Shown piece by piece: positions 1 through 7,421 of a DNA stretch of 64,000 nucleotides (position 1 is the stretch's first letter; each line of letters begins with the position of its first letter). The stretch is from Nostoc foliaceum FACHB-393 (GTDB taxonomy: Bacteria; Cyanobacteriota; Cyanobacteriia; Cyanobacteriales; Nostocaceae), in NCBI RefSeq assembly GCF_014698505.1, contig NZ_JACJTD010000031.1, positions 27,025 to 91,024 of the forward strand, written 5' to 3'. Both the position numbers and the translations under genes were made by a program. The notes below the pieces were generated by a model that saw only the letters and a program-made list of their open reading frames with translations, was not told the DNA's origin and searched no databases.

Positions 1-511
1 AAAAATTTTCAGCCTGAACTATAACAACAGAAAAACGTAATTAAAAATATCATGAGCAGTGAGGCATTTTTTAGCAACTAATCTTTTTAATGAGGAGGTA
101 CTAATCTAATGATTCAATTAAGTAGGCTTACAAAACACAAAAAAAAATATATAAATGAGATACGATTTTAATTTTTAAAAGACCCTTTGCTTTTTACTGA
201 TAATATTTTATCAATTTTTCAGAAAGGTTAAGTCATGAAAATATGACGAGTCAGGGCAAGCAATCTTTCTACTTTCTCCCTTAACCAAGAGGTATTAGTC
301 AATGTTGAGAAGGTGGTAGAAAATGTCTGTAAAAAATAAATTTTGGGACACAGCATTATATAAATATCTACTAACCACTTATCTGCTGCATGACTACTGT
401 ATAGCTACGTAATTTCCATGAATATCTCATTTTGGGAGTAACATAGTGAAACAGCGTTGCTGATTTGTACTGTTTTACTGAATCAAGTTTTGTTTCACAC
501 GTTTTGGGAAT
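1..511. other. Gene-free leader region upstream of the PstB-type gene
   Basis: AT-rich DNA with no reading frame I can support. It presumably carries the promoter of the downstream ATPase gene. Two isolated matches to the cyanobacterial Pho-box half-site are present: AGGTTAAG at 225-232 (reverse orientation) and CTTAACCA at 280-287. They are not arranged as tandem direct repeats, so I do not call an operator. Confidence 0.4.
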
Positions 512-1291
512 ATGAGTAAACTAATTCCAGCCATCAGAGTCAAAAACTTCAGCTTCTATTACGACACTCAAAAGATAGTTGAAGGCGTGTCAATGGATAT
601 TTACCAAAACCAAGTCACGGCAATTATTGGTTCTAGTGGTTGTGGAAAGTCTACTTTTCTTAAATCGTTAAATCGCATGACTGAATTAGAAGGAGATGTG
701 AGGGTTGAAGGGAGAGTAGAATTTTATGGGCAGAGTATATATGAGCGTCGTGTCAACATCAATCGCTTACGTCGCCAAGTAAGTATGGTTTTTCCCAAGC
801 CAAATCTTTTTCCCATGAGCGTTTACGATAATGTTGCTTATGGGGTGAAATTAGTTGGATGGCATCCGAAAGTAGAATTAGATGGAATCGTAGAATCTGC
901 CATCAAAGCTGCCGAACTTTGGGATGAAGTCAAAAATAAGCTGCACAAGTCTGCTTTAGAACTTTCTGGTGGTCAACAACAAAGATTATGTATTGCCCGT
1001 GCTTTAGCAGTCAAACCTAATGTTTTGTTGATGGATGAACCTTGTTCAGGTCTTGATCCTACTGGTAGCATGAAAATTGAGCATTTGATCCATAACTTAC
1101 GTTCTGAGTTGACAATTGTAATTGTTACTCACAATATGCAGCAAGTTGCTCGCCTATCTGATTTTACGGCTTTCTTTTATAGTAATGAAAATCGTATAAC
1201 TCAAATGGTTGAATTTGGTACTACAAATAAAATCTTTACTAACCCTGTGGATTCTCGCACTCGTGACTATGTTTTCGCCCGCGTTAGTTGA
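512..1291 (+). CDS. pstB: Phosphate-type ABC transporter ATP-binding protein (PstB family)
   Basis: A 259-residue cytoplasmic ATPase of the PstB family, expected to power phosphate import through PstC/PstA. Walker A is GSSGCGKS at 40-47, the ABC signature LSGGQQQR at 151-158, Walker B VLLMDEP at 171-177, and a switch histidine follows in VTHNMQQVA. The length is normal for PstB and the ATG start is clear. Oddity: the Q-loop reads VFPKPNLFP (residues 93-101), so the usual Gln is Pro95. No pstS, pstC or pstA is in the window, so it is either a stand-alone copy or the edge of a cluster to the left. PstB assignment is strong; the true substrate is inferred. Confidence 0.88.
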   Translation: MSKLIPAIRVKNFSFYYDTQKIVEGVSMDIYQNQVTAIIGSSGCGKSTFLKSLNRMTELEGDVRVEGRVEFYGQSIYERRVNINRLRRQVSMVFPKPNLFPMSVYDNVAYGVKLVGWHPKVELDGIVESAIKAAELWDEVKNKLHKSALELSGGQQQRLCIARALAVKPNVLLMDEPCSGLDPTGSMKIEHLIHNLRSELTIVIVTHNMQQVARLSDFTAFFYSNENRITQMVEFGTTNKIFTNPVDSRTRDYVFARVS

Positions 1292-1374
1292 AGCATTTCT
1301 CAAATTCTAGCTATTCAGAGAGCCATAACATAGTGGAAGCGGAAATGAGGAGTTAAACTTAATTTCCGCTTGCT

Positions 1375-1737
1375 TTGAGTTTTTCTTGTGTTCAGCAATA
1401 CGAACTGACGTTGACAGTATTTTTAAATAACTCATTTACAGAATCTATTCAAGAAAAAGAGAAAAAAGAAGATTCATCGGGAAATCCTAATGGAAAAACA
1501 TTAGATGAATTACTATTAAAAATTATTCAAGTTATACAAACAAAGTCTCCTCAAACTAAATTATCTGTGTCTAAGCTAGGCTCAGAGTTACAGAAAATAA
1601 TCGGAGAATCTCCTAATTCAATTATTAAAAAATTAAAGTTAGGTTCCAATTTTACTAAATATTTAGAATCATCTCCCATATTTACATTAAAGGCGAGTGG
1701 CAAGGAATACGAGGTAACAGCACTACTCTGCGAATAG
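1375..1737 (+). pseudogene. Probable C-terminal remnant of a NYN/OST-HTH (LOTUS) domain protein
   Basis: A 120-codon frame opening with a weak TTG. Residues about 40-118 look like an OST-HTH/LOTUS domain: a helix with LDELLLKIIQVI, then LSVSKLGSELQ, then a stretch with FTKYLESSPIFTL and a final beta-strand. In cyanobacteria this domain usually sits at the C-terminus of longer proteins with an N-terminal NYN ribonuclease domain, which is missing here. The first ~35 residues have no conserved look, and there is no ribosome binding site I would trust. I therefore read it as a truncated gene; a short expressed LOTUS protein is the alternative. The family call rests on pattern recognition only. 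Confidence 0.5.
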
Positions 1738-1818
1738 ATATTTTCTGGATGTTTACGTACAACCTGAGCCTGTAATTCAGTATTATGTAAAAACATGTAA
1801 AGAATTATAAATACTACG

Positions 1819-2523
1819 ATGCAAGATAAAGTCGTTGTTATTATCGGTGCTACTGGTGGTATCGGTTCAGCTTTAACACACAAACTTGCGCCTACCGGAG
1901 TCCGGTTGGTACTGGCTGCGAGAGATGCGGTTCGTTTAACAACATTAGCAAATGATTTACCAGGGGAAGTTTTGACCGTTCCTACCGATATTACTGACCC
2001 CCAACAGGTAGATACTTTGATAGAAAAGACCATTGCTGAGTTTGGTCAAATCGATATTTTAGTGAACGCTGCTGGTGCTGGTATACTCAAGCCCTACAAC
2101 AGCCTGGAACCAGCTGATTTAGACAAGATGCTAGATGTCAACTTAAAAGGCAGCTTTTACACCACTCAGGCGGCTGCTGAAGAGATGCAAAAGCGTAAGT
2201 CTGGTCACATCTGTAACGTGGTAGGAATTCTGGGCAAGCATTCGATGGGAATGGCAGCGGCTTATTCTGCTTCTAAGTTTGGTGTTGTCGGTTTTAGCAA
2301 GTGCATGGCAGAGGAACTCAAGCGTTTTGGTATCAAGTTCACGCTATTCTACTTTGGTGGGGTAGATTCTCCTTTCTGGGATAATGTCAACCTAAAAGTA
2401 GACCGGAAAAAAATGCTCAGTCCTGAAACTGCTGCCAATGCGATTTTCTTTGCCCTTTCTGCCGAACCGCAAGCTGTGCCAATGGAAATTAACATTCAAC
2501 CTGACAGTCATCTGTTCTTTTAA
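1819..2523 (+). CDS. SDR-family oxidoreductase lacking the usual catalytic serine
   Basis: A 234-residue classical short-chain dehydrogenase/reductase with an NAD(P)-binding GATGGIG at 10-16, NAAGAG at 83-88 and YSASK at 149-153. The Tyr149/Lys153 pair is intact. The residue 13 positions before Tyr149, where the catalytic Ser normally sits, is Gly136 (in NVVGILGKHS); Ser142 is close but out of register. The substrate is unknown. It lies about 100 bp before hppD on the same strand, which could mean co-transcription but does not prove a shared pathway. Fold is certain; activity is open because of the missing Ser. Confidence 0.85.
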   Translation: MQDKVVVIIGATGGIGSALTHKLAPTGVRLVLAARDAVRLTTLANDLPGEVLTVPTDITDPQQVDTLIEKTIAEFGQIDILVNAAGAGILKPYNSLEPADLDKMLDVNLKGSFYTTQAAAEEMQKRKSGHICNVVGILGKHSMGMAAAYSASKFGVVGFSKCMAEELKRFGIKFTLFYFGGVDSPFWDNVNLKVDRKKMLSPETAANAIFFALSAEPQAVPMEINIQPDSHLFF

Positions 2524-2629
2524 AGTGGGAGTGCGTCTAGATAATTCTTGCCTGGGAAAGACCTGAAAATTTAGCAAAAAAGGCAAAATTTACAGATATA
2601 TAAGCTGTTATGCTGGATTTTCAGTATCT

Positions 2630-3685
2630 ATGAAAATTGATCACGTTCATTTCTATGTAGAAGACGCTAAAGTATGGCGCGATTGGTTTGTACACCATCT
2701 TGGTTTTCAAGCAGTAGCCGATCGCAGTAGTTCATTTCACACTTGTACAGAAGTGGTGAAAAGTGGTGCTGTCTGCTTTTTTCTGTCTTCACCACTGTTA
2801 CCCACAAGTCCAGTAGCTGAGTTTTTGCGTCAATATCCACCCGGTGTGGCAGATGTCGCTTTTGCTGTGGAAGATGTGGAAGCTGCGATCGCACTAGCTC
2901 AAAAACACGGTGCTACAATCCTACAACCCATCCAGGAACAGAATGTAGGCGCAACATCCCTCAAGTCGAGCAAAATTGCCGCCTGGGGTGGACTGACTCA
3001 TACGTTAATAGAAAGGTCATTGGTTTTTGACAAAGGACAAATGACAAATGACAACACTTTTACCGCCATAGATCACATAGTGCTGAACGTAGCAATTGGC
3101 GAATTAGAGCGTGCTGTCGCTTGGTACGAAAATATCTTAGATTTTCAACCCCAGCAAGCATTTAAAATTAAAACTGATCGCTCTGCTTTACATAGCCAGG
3201 TGATGGTTTCGCGTAACGGTAGCGTCCAATTGCCAATTAATGAACCAGCTTCTAGTAATTCCCAAATTCAGGAGTTTCTAGATGTCAACCGAGGGCCAGG
3301 AATTCAACATATTGCCTTGCGGACGACTAATCTTGTGAGTGCGATCGCTAAATTTCGTGCCAGTGGTTTATCATTACTCTCAGTTCCTCAAACCTACTAC
3401 TCGCAGTTAAAACAGCGTCCAGGACTTACACTATCACCTCAAGAACTAGAAGCGATCGCTCAACAGGAAATTCTGGTGGATTGGCAAGAATATGCTCCTT
3501 TAGAGGGAAGAAATATCGCACCCTTGTTACTACAGATTTTTACCCAACCAATATTTGAACAGCCAACATTTTTCTTTGAGTTTATAGAACGCCGTTTCCA
3601 AGCTCAAGGTTTTGGCGAAGGTAACTTTCGCGCCTTATTTGAAGCTATTGAAAGCGAACAAATTAAACGCGGTACGCTGCAATGA
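2630..3685 (+). CDS. hppD: 4-hydroxyphenylpyruvate dioxygenase
   Basis: A 351-residue non-haem iron dioxygenase that converts 4-hydroxyphenylpyruvate to homogentisate, in cyanobacteria the entry to tocopherol synthesis. It has two vicinal-oxygen-chelate halves. The expected iron ligands are His149 (AIDHIVLNV), His227 (GIQHIALR) and Glu317 (FFFEFIER). The C-terminal GFGEGNFRALFEAIE is typical of the family. Oddity: the linker between the halves (residues 134-142) is encoded by GACAAAGGACAAATGACA and a further ATGAC unit at 3029-3054, the same heptamer-type repeat found between genes in this window, so a repeat has entered the reading frame. The ATG start is clear; the stop overlaps the start of a GNAT remnant. 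Confidence 0.93.
   Translation: MKIDHVHFYVEDAKVWRDWFVHHLGFQAVADRSSSFHTCTEVVKSGAVCFFLSSPLLPTSPVAEFLRQYPPGVADVAFAVEDVEAAIALAQKHGATILQPIQEQNVGATSLKSSKIAAWGGLTHTLIERSLVFDKGQMTNDNTFTAIDHIVLNVAIGELERAVAWYENILDFQPQQAFKIKTDRSALHSQVMVSRNGSVQLPINEPASSNSQIQEFLDVNRGPGIQHIALRTTNLVSAIAKFRASGLSLLSVPQTYYSQLKQRPGLTLSPQELEAIAQQEILVDWQEYAPLEGRNIAPLLLQIFTQPIFEQPTFFFEFIERRFQAQGFGEGNFRALFEAIESEQIKRGTLQ
3029..3054. repeat. Heptamer-type repeat inside hppD
   Basis: Units of the form ATGACAA/GGACAAATGAC, the reverse complement of the TCATTTGTC runs at 8672 and 8770. It encodes the variable linker between the two domains of HppD and keeps the frame open. Confidence 0.7.
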
Positions 3686-3828
3686 TGCCTGATTACAAAA
3701 TATCAATTGAAATTCAGCCAGACTCTAAACAAGTTGATTTTATTGACAACCAACTTCAAGATTTTAATGTAGGTAAGATTGGAGATTACCAATATACGCC
3801 ACTGTTTCTACTTACTTCAATTCAATAG
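3685..3828 (+). pseudogene. N-terminal remnant of a GNAT-family N-acetyltransferase
   Basis: A 47-codon frame beginning MPDYKISIEIQPD and ending after TPLFLLTSIQ. The start overlaps the hppD stop. The pattern (a short beta-strand, then VDFIDNQLQDFNV, then YTPLFL) matches the first ~45 residues of a small GNAT acetyltransferase family common in Nostoc. The acetyl-CoA binding core, which should follow, is absent; after 3828 there is only AT-rich DNA. Most likely a truncated gene. Its lack of length makes the family call moderate. Confidence 0.5.
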
Positions 3829-3897
3829 TGCAGATTTGCGATCGCAAAATAGCCACACAGCTGCGATAATTTTAATAAAATTTAACAATTTCCGCCG

Positions 3898-4590
3898 ATG
3901 CTAAGACTTATTACTGACTTCGACGGCCCGATTATTGATGTTTCGGAACGGTACTACCGTGTTTATCAATTTTGCTTGGAAAAAACCCGTCGCCCAGACC
4001 AAGTAGTACAAGAACTTCCAAAAGCGGAATTTTGGCAGTTAAAGCGATCGCGTGTTCCTGAAAAACAAATCGCCTTAAATTCAGGGTTAGACGAAGCCCA
4101 AGCCCAAGAATTTGCCCAGTTGCGGCGGCAAACTGTCCATACAGAACCTTATTTCAACTATGATACTCTCGCACCCGGCGCTGTGGATGCACTGTTAAAA
4201 ATTCAACAAGCTGGAATTGATTTAGCAGTTATGACTATGCGCCGAGTTCGGGAACTAGATTATGCCTTCAAAAAACACGATTTAGGAAGATTTTTCCCAG
4301 AAAATCGTTGTTATTGCCTGAGTAACGACTATGTTAAAACTCGTGATATTGAAGATAAGCCCTTGTTGATGGCTAGGGCATTAAAAGAACTGCCCCCGGC
4401 GGCTGATACTTGGATGGTGGGAGATACAGAAGCCGACATCACTGCTGCTAAAAATCACGGTATTAAGGTAATGGCTGTGGAATCTGGTATCCGCGATAGC
4501 ACCCAATTGGAACTTTACCACCCCAACTTAATCGTTAAGGATTTTAGCGCTGCTGTAGATTTAGTCATAGAACCTAAACGCCTTGTCTAG
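3898..4590 (+). CDS. HAD-family hydrolase
   Basis: A 230-residue HAD-superfamily phosphatase-type protein. The nucleophile motif is DFDGP with Asp7 and Asp9. Motif II is a Thr in AVMTMRR (Thr113). Motif IV is GDTEAD at 175-180, which would hold the magnesium ion. An alpha-helical cap lies between residues ~15 and 90. The substrate cannot be read from the sequence. The gene stands alone, starts at ATG, and is followed within 10 bp by a long perfect hairpin that probably ends transcription. Confidence 0.82.
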   Translation: MLRLITDFDGPIIDVSERYYRVYQFCLEKTRRPDQVVQELPKAEFWQLKRSRVPEKQIALNSGLDEAQAQEFAQLRRQTVHTEPYFNYDTLAPGAVDALLKIQQAGIDLAVMTMRRVRELDYAFKKHDLGRFFPENRCYCLSNDYVKTRDIEDKPLLMARALKELPPAADTWMVGDTEADITAAKNHGIKVMAVESGIRDSTQLELYHPNLIVKDFSAAVDLVIEPKRLV

Positions 4591-4599
4591 AAAGGCTCT

Positions 4600-4649
4600 T
4601 TGACATACTCCCCTGAATGCGCTTCCCTAAATTCAGGGGAGTATGTCAA
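4600..4649. terminator. 19-bp perfect inverted repeat after the HAD gene
   Basis: TTGACATACTCCCCTGAAT at 4600-4618 pairs perfectly with its complement at 4631-4649, with a 12-nt loop. It starts 9 bp after the HAD stop codon and could act as a terminator, although no T-run follows. Hairpins beginning with GACATACTCCCC also occur at the ends of IS200/IS605-type elements in cyanobacteria, so a solo element end is possible. Confidence 0.5.
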
Positions 4650-4655
4650 AAGTCG

Positions 4656-4772
4656 CTACACTATTTGCCGAGCCATTAACCCTTCAACAGTAGCTAGCTC
4701 TTGAAAAGTTCCTTGTTGTACAACCCGGCCTGCTTGCAATACATGGATGCGATAAGCGTTGCGAATGTACAA
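4656..4772 (-). pseudogene. C-terminal remnant of an ABC-type exporter ATPase
   Basis: A 38-codon open stretch on the minus strand ending with TAG at 4656-4658. It reads IRNAYRIHVLQAGRVVQQGT and continues FQELATVEGLMARQIV. This is the typical tail of peptide/bacteriocin-type ABC exporters after the H-loop (STIRNADRI..VLxxGRVVQQG). Everything upstream, including Walker A and B, is missing; the open frame stops about 7 bp from the 3' end of tRNA-Pro. I read it as the relic of a gene cut off by recombination at the tRNA. Confidence 0.7.
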
Positions 4773-4778
4773 TAAAAA

Positions 4779-4852
4779 TCGGGATGACTGGATTCGAACC
4801 AGCGGCCCCTTCGTCCCGAACGAAGTGCGCTACCAAGCTGCGCCACATCCCG
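4779..4852 (-). tRNA. tRNA-Pro (anticodon CGG)
   Basis: 74 nt on the minus strand that fold as a complete cloverleaf. The acceptor arm CGGGATG pairs with CATCCCG and is followed by discriminator A. The D arm begins GCGCAGCTTGGTAGCGC. The anticodon stem CTTCG/CGAAG encloses loop TTCGGGA, giving anticodon CGG. The T arm is GCTGG-TTCGAAT-CCAGT. No CCA is encoded. No intron is visible. Confidence 0.95.
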
Positions 4853-4990
4853 CCACAAAAATGGCATTGTAAATTAAGAATATCACACCTTGTGCCAAAT
4901 GATAGAATTACATCTATATATATGATCGCTTCACCCAAGGCTTTGCTTGCTACGATTAAATTTGTATAACTCTAGTGGTAAAAGCGGATT

Positions 4991-5869
4991 GTGACTGTAA
5001 AACCAGACTGGTTGCGGGTAAAAGCACCTGGGCGTGAGCGCATCGGTAACGTTAAAGACATTTTGCGGGATTTAGCCCTCAATACAGTTTGTGAGGAAGC
5101 GTCCTGTCCAAATATTGGTGAATGCTTCAATGCCGGTACTGCCACGTTTTTGATTATGGGCCCGGCTTGTACACGCGCTTGTCCCTACTGCGATATTGAT
5201 TTTGAGAAAAAACCCAAACCACTAGACCCCACGGAACCTGAACGACTAGCAGAAGCTGTTCGCCGCATGAAACTTAACCATGTTGTGATCACTTCTGTAA
5301 ACCGAGATGATCTGGCAGATGGTGGCGCGTCTCAGTTTATAGCGTGTATTAATGCGGTTCGCACTGTTTCACCCAACACCACAATTGAGGTATTAATTCC
5401 TGACTTGTGCGGTAATTGGAATGCTCTAGAGTTGATTCTACAAGCTGCGCCAGAAGTATTAAACCACAATACCGAAACTGTGCCACGCCTGTATCGCCGG
5501 GTGCGTCCCCAAGGCAACTACGATCGCACATTAGAATTATTACAGCGCTCTCGCCAAGTTTCTCCTAGCACATACACGAAATCTGGGATCATGGTTGGAC
5601 TCGGTGAAACTGATGCCGAAATCCGCCAGGTCATGCAAGACTTGCGAACTGTAGATTGCGACATTTTGACAATTGGGCAATATCTCCAACCCAGTCAAAA
5701 ACACTTGCAAGTAAATGAATTTGTCAACCCAGAACAATTTGCTGCTTGGAAGACATTCGGCGAAGAAATCGGATTTTTACAAGTTGTGTCTTCTCCTTTG
5801 ACAAGAAGTTCATATCATGCGGAACAAGTCAGGGAATTAATGGAACGTTACCCCCGCAGCCAATTTTAG
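4991..5869 (+). CDS. lipA: Lipoyl synthase
   Basis: A 292-residue radical-SAM enzyme that inserts two sulfurs into octanoylated lipoyl domains. The auxiliary cluster cysteines are Cys34, Cys39 and Cys45 (CEEASCPNIGEC). The radical-SAM cluster motif is CTRACPYC (Cys60, 64, 67). The C-terminal RSSYHAEQ carries the conserved Ser that ligates the auxiliary cluster. The start is GTG at 4991, giving MTVKPDWLRVKAPG; the protein is collinear with cyanobacterial LipA of ~290 residues. gpsA follows 50 bp downstream on the same strand. Confidence 0.95.
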   Translation: MTVKPDWLRVKAPGRERIGNVKDILRDLALNTVCEEASCPNIGECFNAGTATFLIMGPACTRACPYCDIDFEKKPKPLDPTEPERLAEAVRRMKLNHVVITSVNRDDLADGGASQFIACINAVRTVSPNTTIEVLIPDLCGNWNALELILQAAPEVLNHNTETVPRLYRRVRPQGNYDRTLELLQRSRQVSPSTYTKSGIMVGLGETDAEIRQVMQDLRTVDCDILTIGQYLQPSQKHLQVNEFVNPEQFAAWKTFGEEIGFLQVVSSPLTRSSYHAEQVRELMERYPRSQF

Positions 5870-5919
5870 ATTTTAGATTTTATATTGGTGACCTAAGAGG
5901 ATGGGGAGACTTTTGATTA

Positions 5920-6846
5920 ATGACTAATCCAAAAACTGTAGCAATTCTTGGTGCGGGTGCTTGGGGTGCATCTCTGGCAAATCTCGCCGCAGCGAATGGT
6001 CATCAGGTGCGCGTGTGGTCGCGTCAAGGTTCCCAAATCCAAGCAGTTTTAAAAGATGTCCAAATAGTCGTATCTGCTATCTCGATGATTGGTGTGAGAG
6101 ATGTTGCTTCCCAAGTCCATTCTTTCCCCCTTTCTCCAGAGGCAATTTTTGTGACGGCGACGAAAGGCTTAGACCCCGAAACCACCTGCACGCCGTCACA
6201 AATTTGGCAAACAGTATTCCCTAACCATGCAGTAGTTGTTTTGTCTGGGCCTAATTTATCAAAAGAAATTCAAATGGAATTACCAGCAGCCACGGTGGTA
6301 GCCAGTAATATTCCCACGGCTGCGGAAATAGTGCAGTTAGTATTTTCTTCTCATCGTTTCCGGGTATATACCAATCCCGATCCCTTGGGTGTGGAACTGG
6401 GGGGAACACTGAAAAATGTCATTGCGATCGCAGCGGGTGTGTGTGATGGTTTACAACTGGGAACCAATGCCAAAGCTGCTTTAGTCACCCGTGGACTTAC
6501 AGAAATGGTTCGCATCGGCAATGACTGGGGTGCAAAGACGGAAACTTTTTATGGTTTATCGGGTCTAGGAGATTTGTTAGCAACGTGCAATAGTCCCTTA
6601 AGTCGCAATTACCAAGTCGGTTACCAGCTAGCTGGTGGTAAGTCACTTATAGAAACTCTCGCAAATTTACAAGGAACTGCTGAAGGAGTGAATACTTGCC
6701 GGGTTTTGATGCAACGAGCCAAGCAACAAAACATTCCTGTTCCAATTACTGAGCAAGTTTATCGGTTACTTCAAGGTGAAGTCACACCCCGACAAGCCCT
6801 TGATGAACTAATGCTGCGAGATATCAAACCAGAATACAACTACTAG
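5920..6846 (+). CDS. gpsA: Glycerol-3-phosphate dehydrogenase [NAD(P)+]
   Basis: A 308-residue cytoplasmic dehydrogenase making sn-glycerol-3-phosphate from dihydroxyacetone phosphate for membrane lipids. The Rossmann motif GAGAWG is at 10-15. The substrate-site segment GGTLKNVIAIAAGVCDGL carries the conserved Lys. LSGLGDLLATC and RNYQVGYQLAGG are also family hallmarks. It is about 20 residues shorter than the E. coli enzyme because the loop after the first beta-alpha-beta unit (near WSRQGSQ) is reduced. It probably shares a transcript with lipA, 50 bp upstream. Confidence 0.93.
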   Translation: MTNPKTVAILGAGAWGASLANLAAANGHQVRVWSRQGSQIQAVLKDVQIVVSAISMIGVRDVASQVHSFPLSPEAIFVTATKGLDPETTCTPSQIWQTVFPNHAVVVLSGPNLSKEIQMELPAATVVASNIPTAAEIVQLVFSSHRFRVYTNPDPLGVELGGTLKNVIAIAAGVCDGLQLGTNAKAALVTRGLTEMVRIGNDWGAKTETFYGLSGLGDLLATCNSPLSRNYQVGYQLAGGKSLIETLANLQGTAEGVNTCRVLMQRAKQQNIPVPITEQVYRLLQGEVTPRQALDELMLRDIKPEYNY

Positions 6847-7421
6847 TTAGTAGTCGTACAAGTTCAAATTAACGGCTTACAGGGGATACCGAAGAAGACG
6901 CAGGGACATTTTATTCTCTGCGTCTCAGGTCTCACCCTCTCTGTGTCAATAAAATTTTTACCGTTAATACTAATCACTTACTCGATATCTATGAGTTCTA
7001 CTTATACCTGAATAATCCTGAGAAAAAATTGATAAATCGTCAGGATATTACTTTCATAGCCATGTAAATGTGACTATGCCAACTATAAACATGATATTCA
7101 CTGAAGTATGTTTATACCCTGTTATAAAAGTTACTATCAGTAACCATCAAGGTTGAAATGTTAACTAAGTAGTTTAAATATTGAAAACCTAGCTGCGGAT
7201 TTGAATAGCTATTGGTTCAATCAAAAGTTTAGCAGCCGATTAAGTTCAGTAATAGTGTATCCAATAGAACCATTACAACTAATTTCTAAAAAAATTGTAA
7301 TGGAATCTTCAACTATGTTAGTTCATCGTAAATCACGGGAACAATAACAACAGTTGAATAGCTGACCGTAATCTAAGCTGACCGAAATCTATTGTTACCT
7401 GGAGCCATTGAGACGATCTTT
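6847..7421. other. Intergenic region upstream of the sigma factor gene
   Basis: 575 bp with no supported frame. The first ~100 bp are GC-richer and repeat-like (GACGCAGGGACAT region); the rest is AT-rich and presumably contains the sigC promoter(s) and a long 5' leader. I could not pick out an NtcA site (GTA-N8-TAC). Confidence 0.4.

Noticed and set aside
225..287. Two Pho-box-like half-sites (AGGTTAAG, CTTAACCA) upstream of the PstB-type gene
   Set aside because: Single, in opposite orientation and ~50 bp apart; a cyanobacterial Pho box needs tandem direct repeats with 3-bp spacing.
4600..4649. Intact IS200/IS605 element
   Set aside because: Only a hairpin resembling an element end is present; no TnpA or TnpB coding sequence is nearby.
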